Below, piece after piece: positions 56,001 to 64,000 of a DNA stretch of 64,000 bases. Every line of letters begins with the position of its first letter. The stretch's first letter is position 1. A program made the translations under genes and the position numbers. Under the pieces are notes generated by a model that had not been told where the DNA came from, did no database searches, and was given only the letters and a program-made list of their open reading frames with translations. Source of the stretch: Poecilobothrus nobilitatus (taxonomy: Eukaryota > Arthropoda > Insecta > Diptera > Dolichopodidae); contig OX352772.1 of NCBI GenBank assembly GCA_947095535.1, positions 145,805,447-145,869,446 of the forward strand, given 5' to 3'.

Positions 56001-56804
56001 TGTTGATGTTATATCATTAATTTTATATAACGATGGTTTATATCCGTTATATTGTGGTGGAAATGGTTGCATTGCTGATATAACACTCCACTTGAAACAG
56101 TAAAGGTCTTCATTTCGTACATTAATACAAGCTCTTTTTTGTTCAATTGATGATGGAAGGGCAATATGTCATAATCCACGGATTGGTTCATATTTATTTA
56201 TATTTATTTCAACCCGCAAAATTTGTATTATTGCCCAACCGCTATCTTTTTCTTGAAAATCTTCCGCTTGTTGTTGGATTTTTTCTATTACATCATCATA
56301 CATACAAGAAAGACTATCTGAACGTGTAGCAATTTTCATTTTAGTTTGAAAAGACTTAGTTGATAAGTTCTCTATATTTCCATCATTTAGCTTTACATAA
56401 TCTCCAAAAAGTTCAAGATTGAATTTAATGACATTATGCTTTCTTACTGATTGCTCTAGAAATTGAACAACCTCATCTTTGATACCATCAAGAAACTCTT
56501 TAGGATCTAAAATGGCTTCATTTTCATTCTCACGCAGGTATGCCTCCAATCTATTACCAAAAGATTGATTAATTGTTTTTAAATTGTCTGACACACGTTT
56601 AGCTGAATTTATTCTATGTATATTATTACGTAAATGTGCAGCTTCAAACTTTTTGGATACGTATTTTTTGCAGGAGGTACAAAAAAGATATTCTTCCTTA
56701 TCTTTATGTATAATATTTTTACGTTTTTTTAAATTATCTGCTCTCGTAAATTCCTTCGAACATATTTCACATGTTAATTTTAATATTTTGTTTGGTGAAC
56801 TCAT
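53084..56804 (-). pseudogene. polB: protein-primed DNA polymerase family B of a Polinton/adintovirus (copy A, nearly complete)
   Basis: From ATG 56,804: an N-terminal C2H2-like finger (CEICSKEF), a second Cys pair (CTSC), FQEKDSGWAIIQI, then a CxxC/H region (CNSCLQHF), exonuclease I YADAES, the RDHCHFTGKYRGPA motif of this polymerase group, exonuclease II FFHNFSKYDCHLL, exonuclease III YLKTDVLIL, polymerase motif [13 protein letters not shown], motif B NNAVFGKTMEN, motif C YIDTDSF, KKAKGIKKYVV and the terminal HTLAWGHY ending at TAA 53,084-53,086. Lesions: TGA 56,166-56,168, a frame change near 54,568, TAA 54,304-54,306 and a fold-back insertion at 53,206-53,330. It would replicate the element from a terminal protein. 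Very well preserved for a fossil. Confidence 0.9.
53206..53330. repeat. fold-back inverted repeat inside the PolB 3' end
   Basis: Arms 53,206-53,267 and 53,276-53,330 are inverted copies apart from an 8-base insertion (CTAAAGAG), around an 8-base loop. It interrupts the PolB frame between KKYVVKELDH and the terminal YTQNLNKIALS segment. Confidence 0.9.
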
Positions 56805-56805
56805 G

Positions 56806-57570
56806 TTTTTTTTTTTTTTAATTTTTGTTTTTTTGTTCTTGTTAAAACGGTTGTATATAAACTGAATAGTGTAAGTAGTATAGAAACGCCGTTTCTGGCA
56901 TAATGGGAGTAATTAGTGTGTTTTTTTCCCACGGTATGTTAGCGAGTATAGGATGTGTTATGAATGTTAATCAGGTTTGTGGTTTTTATGAATTATGAGT
57001 TTTAATTCAATATTATTGAGGAAAGAAGTTTGTGATTAATGTTTATTATTGATATTTAGAAACAGGTATTGAGTCTGAGAAATTTGAAGGTGATGAAAAC
57101 AGGGGTTGAGTCAGAGAAATTTTAATTTATATTAATGTAGAAAGAAGTTTGTGGTTAATGTTTTATTATCGAAATTTGAAAACAGCATGGGTTGAGTCAG
57201 AGAAATTTGAAGATGAATGATTGTATATTGTTGAAATGAAAGAAAAAATGGTGAGTCAATATGAAACTAGGTTATTTTTTTATACAATTATTGCGGTTCC
57301 CTTAATTTTATTTATCATATTTAATTAAAAATTACGAGTACAGGTGAATTTTTATATGTTGTAATAGTTTCACAGGTTGTTGATTTAATTATTGCGGTTT
57401 TTTAAGTTTTATGAAAATATGAGTTATTGTACCTATCTAGTGTTTATTTTTTTGTTTTTAATTTTTATTTAATAAGAATCATATATATATATTTATATAT
57501 AACGAAATATATATGAGTATTCAATAAAATCAGCGTATTTGAGTTAAGCAAGTTTAATATTTAACGTAAG
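56806..57570. promoter_or_regulatory. intergenic region with TATA-like boxes and a ~118-bp imperfect repeat
   Basis: On the minus strand TTTATATAC lies about 50 bases upstream of the PolB ATG. On the plus side TTATATATAAC (57,491-57,501) lies about 75 bases before the ORF at 57,571. Between them GAAAGAAGTTTGTG(A/G)TTAATG...TTGAGTC(T/A)GAGAAATTT repeats with a period near 118 bases (about 57,020-57,215). The first 175 bases also occur at 63,824-64,000. Confidence 0.45.
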
Positions 57571-57858
57571 ATGGATAATATTCAAAAGCTGTGGGATCTA
57601 ATCATTTGGGAGAATGACGAAAGTAGAAGTCTTTTTCTAAGAGATATAAAAGAAGAAATATCAAATTTAGAAAACCAAGAAAAACCCACAGCAACATCAA
57701 CAACAACAACAGCAGGAATAGATTTGAAATGTTATGAGGAAATGTTCATGAGTGAATATGATGAAGACCATTTCTTTTCATATCAGCACAGAAATGTAAT
57801 ACAAAACGAGGAAGAGTGCAGTAGAGTAGACTGTGTCAACTCTGGGATACCCGTATGA
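57571..57858 (+). CDS. small uncharacterised ORF, 3' end replaced by a TIR transposon
   Basis: The frame encodes LWDLIIWENDESRSLFLRDI, a Thr-rich linker (ATSTTTTAG) and an acidic C-terminal half (MFMSEYDEDHFF). The last codons (SGIPV) already lie in the terminal repeat of the DNA element inserted at 57,848, so the true C-terminus is lost or elsewhere. It is divergent from the PolB gene and has a TATA-like box upstream. Not recognised. Confidence 0.4.
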   Translation: MDNIQKLWDLIIWENDESRSLFLRDIKEEISNLENQEKPTATSTTTTAGIDLKCYEEMFMSEYDEDHFFSYQHRNVIQNEEECSRVDCVNSGIPV

Positions 57859-58828
57859 ACGTAATATATCCTATTATAAAACTTGATCATCTTTTAAAAA
57901 CATTCAGATGTTTTAGTACCGAACTACAGAGATATATTTATGTAAATTGTGGAGTTGTATGACAGCTACCCGAATCTATTGCGCCTAGCTTCATTAAGTT
58001 CCAAGAAATGCAAGAAGCCTAAACCGGCCGCATTAGATCAATCAAATTTTACAAAAGTTTTTGGCATGCAACTCGACACTTTTTCACTAAATTTCAGATA
58101 GCTAGATTCAATAGACACTGAGTTATTTTCATTTAAAAAGAGAAGTTGTATGGCAGCTACCCGAACCCTTCGCACCACCACAACCAAATTTTGCAAAAGT
58201 TGTTGCCATAAAACTTGATCATCATTTGCAAGATTTCAGACGCCTAGCTTTATTAACTTCCAAGAGGTGCAAGGAGCCTGAACCGGCTGCTCTAGACCAA
58301 CCAAATTTTATAAAAGTTTTTGGCATGTAACCCGACACCTCTTTACTAAATTTCAGATTCCTAGCTTCAATAAACACTGAGTTATTCTCATTTAAACGGA
58401 GAAGTTGTATGGCAGCTACCCGAACCCGCCGCACCAACACAACCAAATTTTACAGAAGTTGTTGCCATAAAACTTGATCATCACTTGCAAAATTTCAGAA
58501 ACCTAGCTTGAATAGATACTGAGTTATTTCTATATAAAGAAAGAAGTTGTATGGCAGCTACTCGAACCCGCCGACCGAAAATGTTGGATTTAAATAGCAA
58601 AACTAACAATTTTGCAAAAGTGACGTAAAAAAATTTCAGCCTCCTAGCTCCTTTATTTTTTGAGTTATCGTGCGGACGGACGGACGGACGTACATGGCTT
58701 AATCGACTCAGAATTCGATTCTGAGCCGATCCATACCTTTGACACTATATCTAGCTCGGCTCCTTTAAGGTGTCACAAACGTAATGGCAAATTTATTATA
58801 CCCTTGAACATAGTTCATACGGGTATAA
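57847..58828. mobile_element. non-autonomous TIR element (~0.98 kb) with internal repeats and GGAC motif
   Basis: The ends ATACCCGTATGAAC (57,847-57,860) and GTTCATACGGGTAT (58,813-58,826) are inverted copies; a TA on each side could be the target duplication. Inside, the phrase AGTTGTATGGCAGCTACCCGAACC occurs about four times (57,953; 58,143; 58,401; 58,546) with related flanks. Near the right end is GGACGGACGGACG and ATGGCTTAATCGACTCAGAATTC, a module I remember from abundant repeats in Drosophila and other insects. No transposase is encoded. Confidence 0.65.
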
Positions 58829-58980
58829 AAATGAAAATTGTTGTGCTGTTTGTTATATAATTAAAAATTTCTGAAAATAGAATTACATATATAATTTTAA
58901 TTTAATAAATAATAAGTTAAATAAAACATTTTAAAAAGTATAAGTGTTTAATTTTATTTAAAAAGAAAAAAAGGGTAACA

Positions 58981-59325
58981 TTAATTTTGAAAATTTAAAT
59001 TTAAATGTCGTTGAAGCCATTCTAGGTAATATGGCTCACCCTGTTGATTATTGAATAATAAAATATCATCATCATCATCATAATCATTTTCTTGTTGTTC
59101 TTCATTATTTATTTCTTCTTCATTATTTATTTCTTCTTGCTCTTCGAAATTTTCATCTAAATGCGGCTGTAATAAATTTGAGGAGATGTGCGTTGACGCT
59201 ATCTCCCAATCTTCAACTGTTGAATCAATCGTAGGACATTGAATTTGCATATCGTGCCTAATCTGGTCCCTCTCAATAACTTCAAAACCTGAAGTTGAAT
59301 CTGCTTCAGCTATTTCAATGCTCAT
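58981..59325 (-). CDS. acidic NNQQG-family protein, 114 residues, intact
   Basis: An intact frame from ATG 59,325 to the stop at 58,981 encodes an acidic protein: a Ser/Thr-containing N-terminus, a repeated EEINNEE block, a D-run (YDDDDDI) and a C-terminus FNNQQGEPYYLEWLQRHLN. TATATAAAG lies 32-44 bases upstream on the minus strand. A decayed relative is at about 505-665. Acidic, low-complexity; could be a transcription activator or capsid scaffold, but nothing in the sequence proves a role. Confidence 0.5.
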   Translation of the reverse strand: MSIEIAEADSTSGFEVIERDQIRHDMQIQCPTIDSTVEDWEIASTHISSNLLQPHLDENFEEQEEINNEEEINNEEQQENDYDDDDDILLFNNQQGEPYYLEWLQRHLNLNFQN

Positions 59326-59610
59326 TTTTGTAACTATACTTTTTCTTTAGTATACTTTATATAAAAGTGGAAAAAATATGTATACAAATGTTTTGTTTTT
59401 TAATTCAATGAGTAAGCTTATTTATATAAAATTTTGGAAACCACATTTTTTAAAATCTAAAATAACTAGGAAAATTTTAAAGATTAGAATATTTAATTTT
59501 AAAATTAACATAAAATGATAATTAATTTTATATAAAAAGGGACAATATTTTTTTATAGATCACATAATTGTTTAAGTAATCAATAAATCAATTAAATAAA
59601 ATAATAAAAA
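59326..59610. promoter_or_regulatory. divergent promoter between acidic gene and small KVGD gene
   Basis: Two TATA boxes: CTTTATATAAAAG (59,357-59,369) serving the minus gene, and TTTATATAAAAAG (59,527-59,539) about 72 bases before the plus gene. The region is otherwise A/T. Confidence 0.5.
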
Positions 59611-59958
59611 ATGGATTTTTTAAATACTATTAACAGCAGCTTTTCAGCAACACCAACTATCAAAGTTGGTGATATGAAATTACATAAATGCTATAGAGTG
59701 CTAGGATTGAAAAAATGCAACACCAAATTTGGAGAACGCATCATAGCGACATTGGAAAAATTTAAAATATTTTTACCAATTCGCTATAATAAATTGAATG
59801 ATTAGGACTTACTCAAATTGAGTAATTCCAGATATGGAGTTATTAATCTTGGCCCCGCAGGAAAATCCTACAATCTAAAGTTCATTAATGTAGAAGAAGG
59901 TGACGATGAGGATGATAATGATGATGATGATGATGATAGCAGCATTATGGAATAAAAA
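59611..59958 (+). pseudogene. small KVGDMKL-type protein with acidic tail, one in-frame stop
   Basis: From ATG 59,611 the frame reads ATPTIKVGDMKLHKCYRVLG, TKFGERIIATLEK and IFLPIRYNKLND, then TAG at 59,803-59,805, and continues in the same frame YGVINLGPAGKSYNLKF and a DDEDDNDDDDDD tail to a stop at 59,956. I recall similar short beta-rich proteins from repeated arthropod loci (an OB-fold-like ssDNA-binding role is a guess from the K-x-x-LP-R-Y...Y-x-G pattern and acidic tail). One stop separates it from intact. It converges with the minus genes at 60.6 kb. Confidence 0.5.
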
Positions 59959-60073
59959 AATTATTTTATATTATGTTTTTTATTTCATTTAATAAAAAAA
60001 ATTAAAACTTAAAATTTGTTTGTTTTTTTATAGGTTAATTTTTGTAGCTTTTAATAGCTTTACAGGTTTAGTT

Positions 60074-60597
60074 CGGCCTATATGGAACAGCAACCAAATA
60101 TCTAGAAGAACAAAAATTAGCATATTCAACTCCTGTGTTAAAACAACTCTAACATATGGTAGTGAGTTATGGCTGCTAACGAACACCATCAAGAATAAGC
60201 TGCAAGTCTTCATAAATAAGCACCTAAGAATCATATGCAGAATTTTCTGGCCGAACAGAATCAGCAATAAAGATCTATAGAACTTAACAAATGAGGAACC
60301 CCTAGTAAAACAAATAACCAGGAGAAGGTGGAAATGGATCGGGCACACATTAAGGAAAAATGAAAATGATATAAACAGAGTTTCGCTATGTTGGAATCCA
60401 CAAGGAGGTTCTAGAGCTAGAGGTAGACCCAGAATGACGTGGAAGCGTACTGTCCTAAGTGAAATAAGCAGATGCAATTTGTCCTGGAGCATGATTGAAG
60501 AAAAAGCGTTAAGCAGAGAAGACTGGAGACTTCAAGTGGAAGCCCTATGCTCCCTAGTGGAGTAACAGGAAAAAAAAAAAAAAAAAAAAAAAAAAAA
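60074..60597 (+). mobile_element. 5'-truncated non-LTR retrotransposon with A-tail and 12-bp target-site duplication
   Basis: The frame holds the C-terminal end of an RTE/BovB-like ORF2: RRTKISIFNSCVKTTLTYGS, after a stop RRRWKWIGHTLRK and RARGRPRMTWKR, ending SLVE and an A-run (60,570-60,597). The sequence ACAGGTTTAGTT is present on both sides (60,062-60,073 and 60,598-60,609), a clear target-site duplication. It lies in the 3' spacer between convergent element genes. Confidence 0.9.
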
Positions 60598-60611
60598 ACA
60601 GGTTTAGTTAT

Positions 60612-60767
60612 TTAGGTTGCTTTTGTACTGCTCATTGAATTTTTTTTATGATATTCATTTTTGATTTCTGCCCTCCATTTCCTTATAGATTCCGATGATG
60701 AGTTAACTAATTTTGTATAAGTAATTGATGATTGATTTTTATTCAAAGCCTTTTTTATTTTATCCAT
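60612..60767 (-). CDS. small 51-residue ORF, unknown
   Basis: An intact frame from ATG 60,767 encodes MDKIKKALNKNQSSITYTKL, SESIRKWRAEIKNEYHKK and a short tail. It is basic and helical and lies directly downstream of the FDV-family copy on the same strand. There is no recognised domain; it is supported only by position and an open frame. Confidence 0.3.
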   Translation of the reverse strand: MDKIKKALNKNQSSITYTKLVNSSSESIRKWRAEIKNEYHKKNSMSSTKAT

Positions 60768-60839
60768 ATTAATTTATTGTTAGAAGTAAAATGAATAAAT
60801 TTTAATAATTTTTCTTCTTAAATACTTTCAAATTGCTTA

Positions 60840-61314
60840 AATCATCGATTTTATTAAGTAAACATTTTCTAAAGAACAGCATCCAATATGATTAAATGCG
60901 CAACGTTGATTTTTTGTTTTGCTGTTTCATTAATATCTTAAGACTTATTGAAACTTGTTCATTTAAATCGATTATGTTATGTTTCTCATTTAAAATACTA
61001 GAAATCTATTGTTTTTTTTCTTCTCCTTTAACATAAAGTTTTGTTTGATTGGATACAAAAATTTTTAAAAAATTGATGATATCAGAAAAATGGGTTTTAC
61101 CGTCAGGCCATTGTAAGCCGTGATGATTTTTAGTAAGCCATTTATTTGTTTATTTTGTTTTTGTATTCAAATAATGATAACCATAAGGCTGTTTTATAAC
61201 TATGAGGCTGAAATGTTCAATTTTATCATTTGATGAAAGCAAAGCAATTTCTTTTAAAATAAATTTATTATTATTATCTCGGAAACCTTGTATATCAATT
61301 ATTACATATTCCAT
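60840..61314 (-). pseudogene. FDV/KxEFL-family protein (copy 3), one stop and later frame changes
   Basis: From ATG 61,314: EYVIIDIQGFRDNNNKFILK, IKQPYGYHYLN, a TAA at 61,150-61,152, then KWLTKNHHGLQWPDGKTHF, FVSNQTKLYVKGEEKKQ to a stop at 61,006-61,008. Further frames give NQRCAFNHIGCCSLENVYL, the Cys/His-containing end I associate with this repeated insect family. A TATATATATT box lies 35-50 bases upstream. The family recurs at 1,816-2,145 and 49,305-49,675. IDIQGF resembles the first motif strand of DEDD exonucleases with Gln in place of Glu. The enzymatic role is unproven. Confidence 0.55.
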
Positions 61315-61515
61315 TTTTTTGTTTAAGAAGAATTAAATTGATTAAATTTAATATATATAAGTATAAAGTTTGTAAATTAAAAACTTATACAGTGTAACGC
61401 AATCATAAAAATTATCCCACCAATAAATGGGGGAATTCTAAAAATACAGCAAGTTTTTAATGTTTCATTTTTTTTTTTTTTTTTTTTTGTAGATCATTTA
61501 TTTTTATTTAGAAAT
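61315..61515. other. intergenic spacer with T-run
   Basis: Holds the TATA box of the downstream gene, a CCACCAATAAATGGGGG phrase and a T-run (61,470-61,488). Nothing coding. Confidence 0.35.
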
Positions 61516-62244
61516 TTAAATAATTGTATTTACTTCACCTGTTAACGGTTTAAACTCTACTAAGCGATCATGAATAATAAGACAGTAAGCGGTAGTTTCT
61601 TCTGGAATTCTTTTGGTAGTTTTCAGTTCAATTTTGATATCAACTGGGCCCATCTTAGGATCTTCATTTTGGGAACGGGTGTCAATTATAAAAATTGGAG
61701 ATGAATTTTTAAAATTCTCCCATGAAACTAGAGGTTCTGATGTTTGATGATTGTAGTAAGCATTTCGAAAATTCGAGTATGCTTCATATGCTAAATCATA
61801 ACGATTTTTTGAAAACTCTAAATTCATATCTTCATATGGATATACTTGAGAATTTAAATATACTTTAAAATTAGAAACATCACAATAATTAAATTTTGAA
61901 GGGTCTTTTGAAAGATTTTCTTCGATATTTTGTTGATCAGTTTGTAGAGCGAAAATAATAAAACGAGGTTTTTCTAATTGTGAAGATGATTTAACATTCC
62001 AAATGAAGTGATTTGCTGGCGGTAATGATGGATTCTCGTTTAAGTCCCAACTTCTAAAACCCATTTTCATAACAGAACCATTACCAATACTTTTATATAA
62101 TTTGTTTTTTGGCTCATCCATCAAATTAACATGTTGAACTCTCCAGCCTAGTTTTGTAATAGTAATATCAGGCTTCTTAGTAGCACTGGAACATATTAAT
62201 GAATTGTTGTTGCTTCCAGCGCGTGTTAATATCAATTCATGTTG
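61516..62244 (-). CDS. putative structural (jelly-roll capsid-like) protein, C-terminal part
   Basis: An open frame of about 240 codons carries LGWRVQHVNLMDEPKNKLY, MKMGFRSWDL, SSQLEKPRFIIFALQTDQQ, FKVYLNSQVYPYEDMNLEF, SPIFIIDTRSQNE, GPVDIKIELKTTKRIPEETT and YCLIIHDRLVEFKPLTG. I recognise this order from a widespread family of uncharacterised insect proteins (WRMPHV...MGFRSWDL...LEKPRYVIFALQT...CLIIHDR). The many beta strands suggest a jelly-roll capsid protein, which is inference. The N-terminal part is missing: the 5' end is fused at 62,245 to the middle of a PolB gene. No lesion is seen inside it. Start codon not identifiable. Confidence 0.5.
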   Translation of the reverse strand, partial: QHELILTRAGSNNNSLICSSATKKPDITITKLGWRVQHVNLMDEPKNKLYKSIGNGSVMKMGFRSWDLNENPSLPPANHFIWNVKSSSQLEKPRFIIFALQTDQQNIEENLSKDPSKFNYCDVSNFKVYLNSQVYPYEDMNLEFSKNRYDLAYEAYSNFRNAYYNHQTSEPLVSWENFKNSSPIFIIDTRSQNEDPKMGPVDIKIELKTTKRIPEETTAYCLIIHDRLVEFKPLTGEVNTII

Positions 62245-63823
62245 TTACTACAAATGTGACAATCCCTCTCTGTTAATTGATGTAATTCTTCATCCAATGT
62301 TAGCTTTTCCATTGATTTTGGTAGCATATGATGATTTTGAAAAATATTAGTACATTTAATAACTAATGATTCTATAAACTGCTTATCACAATCCACTCCT
62401 GTAAACTGCTTATAACAACTCAAAGAATCATCAAATGAACATTTAAAATAGTATGAAAACGCTATTGGGACATGTTTATGTGTATTTGTAGTTGTTGAAA
62501 TTTCTGGATTATGATCACATGTTGCAATAGGTGATAAAATGCTTTCAGCATCTGCATAAATCACAAAGGGCGCTTCCATTTGTTGTTGATAGTTTCTAAA
62601 TTTTAGTATGTTGTTATATTCAGTAGGAAGTCTTGTAACAATATTTTTACACTCCTCTTTGTGAATAACAAACTGTTGTGAATCATAAAAATGTTGCAAA
62701 CAAGAATTACATATATATATTTGATGTTCATGATTTGTAATAAAACTGCGTAACAATTTGGAGAGATTACTTATATACACAAAGTGAAAGTTTTCATCTT
62801 TTTCAAGTAGGAGAAGATTAATATGATGTATTTTTTCTTCTTTGGTTATATAAAAAGGTCCTACAACTTGATGTTGTTTATTTGTGTACTCCAACCCAAA
62901 AACATTAATGCTTAAATTTTCGTTAAGCTCTTCAAATAGATGTAAATCGCTCAACTCTGTTGGAAATGTCATACCCTCAAAATGAATAGAGCTTACAAGT
63001 CCAAATTCTAAATTAATAGTTGTTGATGTTATATCATTGATTTTATATAACGATGGTTTATATCCGTTATATTGTGGTGGAAATGGTTGCATTGCTGATA
63101 TAACACTCCACTTGAAACAGTAAAGGTCTTCATTTCGTACATTAATACAAGTCCTTTTTTTTCAATTGATGATGGAAGGGCAATATGTGATGATCCACGG
63201 ATTGGTTCATATTTATTTATATTTATTTCAACCCGCAAAATTTATATTATTGCCCAACCGCTATCTTTTTCTTGAAAATCTTCCGCTTGTTGTTGGATTT
63301 TTTCTATTACATCATCATACATACAAGAAAGACTATCTGAACGTGTAGCAATTTTCATTTTAGTTTGAAAAGACTTAGTTGATAAGTTCTCTATATTTTC
63401 ATCATTTAGCTTTACATAATCTCCAAAAAGTTCAAGATTGAATTTAATGACATTATGCTTTCTTACTGATTGTTCTAGTAATTGAACAACCTCATCTTTG
63501 ATACCATCAAGAAACTCTTTAGGATCTAAAATGGCTTCATTTTCATTCTCACGCAGGTATGCCTCCAATCTATTACCAAAAGATTGATTAATTGTTTTTA
63601 AATTGTCTGACACACGTTTAGCTGAATTTATTTTATGTATATTATTACGTAAATGTGCAGCTTCAAACTTTTTGGATACGTATTTTTTGCAGGAGGTACA
63701 AAAAAGATATTCTTCCTTATCTTTATGTATAATATTTTTACGTTTTTTTAAATTATCTGCTCTCGTAAATTCCTTCGAACATATTTCACATGTTAATTTT
63801 AATTTTTTGTTTGGTGAACTCAT
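62245..63823 (-). pseudogene. polB: PolB copy B, 5' part only
   Basis: Nearly identical to 55,225-56,804 at an offset of about 7,020 bases. It contains the N-terminal finger region, FQEKDSGW, CNSC, exonuclease I YADAES and ends abruptly after ERDCHICS at 62,245, before the RDHCHF motif, where the unrelated structural-type frame begins. Lesions: TAA at 63,242-63,244 (copy A has CAA) and a one-base loss near 63,158. Conversely copy A's TGA at 56,166-56,168 is TCA here. So the two copies decayed independently after duplication. The upstream spacer is shared to the window end. Confidence 0.85.
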
Positions 63824-64000
63824 ATTTTTTTTTTTTTTAATTTTTGTTTTTTTTGTTCTTGTTAAAACGGTTCTATATAAACTGAATAGTGTAAGTAGTA
63901 TAGAAATGCCGTTTCTGGCATAATGGGAGTAATTAGTGTGTTTTTTTCCCACGGTATGTTAGCGAGTATAGGATGTGTTATGAATGTTAATCAGGTTTGT
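63824..64000. promoter_or_regulatory. PolB copy B upstream region
   Basis: Matches 56,805-56,980 with few changes, including the TTTATATA box on the minus strand. It continues past the window edge. Confidence 0.5.

Noticed and set aside
1..64000. CRISPR arrays, bacterial operons or ribosome-binding sites
   Set aside because: No regularly spaced short repeats with unique spacers; gene families, TATA boxes, A-tails and transposon types are eukaryotic.

Overview
The window is AT-rich eukaryotic DNA, most probably from an insect or other arthropod. The evidence is the dense layering of non-LTR retroelements, a Ty3/Gypsy remnant, a Tc1-type transposon, a tRNA-derived sequence, ATT microsatellites and TATA-type promoters. 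I see no complete host gene with assurance. The window is essentially a graveyard of mobile and virus-like elements, and species cannot be read from it.

The dominant theme is Polinton/Maverick (adintovirus-like) elements: large DNA elements encoding a protein-primed family B DNA polymerase (PolB), a retroviral-type integrase, an adenain-like protease, a packaging ATPase and double-jelly-roll capsid proteins. Left block (1-6,040, minus strand): a compact fossil with an N-terminal PolB-type fragment at the window edge, an adenain-like protease, major capsid protein, minor virion protein, penton-type capsid protein, an acidic protein, a pX-like small core protein and the C-terminus of the packaging ATPase. 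Many of these are broken by only one or two stops or indels. Second block (7,150-12,780, minus strand): a more decayed copy with the same gene order, split by a non-LTR retroelement (about 10,480-11,720).

Middle (12,955-44,262): a plus-strand integrase is cut open by a CR1-like LINE. From 16 bases inside that LINE, about 15.6 kb is repeated in direct tandem (13,033-28,650 and 28,651-44,262), and I saw only one base difference where I compared the copies. Each unit carries the LINE with its own 2,356-base internal tandem duplication, an integrase 3' part, a Ty3/Gypsy remnant, a second LINE 5' fragment, an env-like fragment, a GC-rich structured block, a composite ATT minisatellite, a tRNA-derived sequence and a minus-strand integrase fragment.

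Right (44,263-64,000): a PolB N-terminal remnant, a Tc1-type transposon with long terminal inverted repeats, the most complete integrase pseudogene (47,150-48,067), several uncharacterised small genes, a nearly full-length PolB (53,084-56,804) and a second 5' PolB copy (62,245-63,823) that breaks abruptly into a putative structural protein (61,516-62,244). Between the PolB copies are small genes with TATA boxes, a TIR transposon of about 980 bp and a 5'-truncated LINE with a clear 12-bp target-site duplication.

The most interesting result is a set of uncharacterised protein families that each recur as diverged copies in this window, interleaved with the virus-like genes: an AVM/AELN family (about 800-1,293 and 48,819-49,094), a family starting with a D-x-Q/V-x-F strand and ending FDV...KxEFL (1,816-2,145; 49,305-49,675; 60,840-61,314), an HWxxYAxDR family (6,041-6,169; 51,888-52,145) and an acidic family ending NNQQG (about 505-665; 58,981-59,325). 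They look like accessory genes of these elements. Everything was read by eye; no database search was run.
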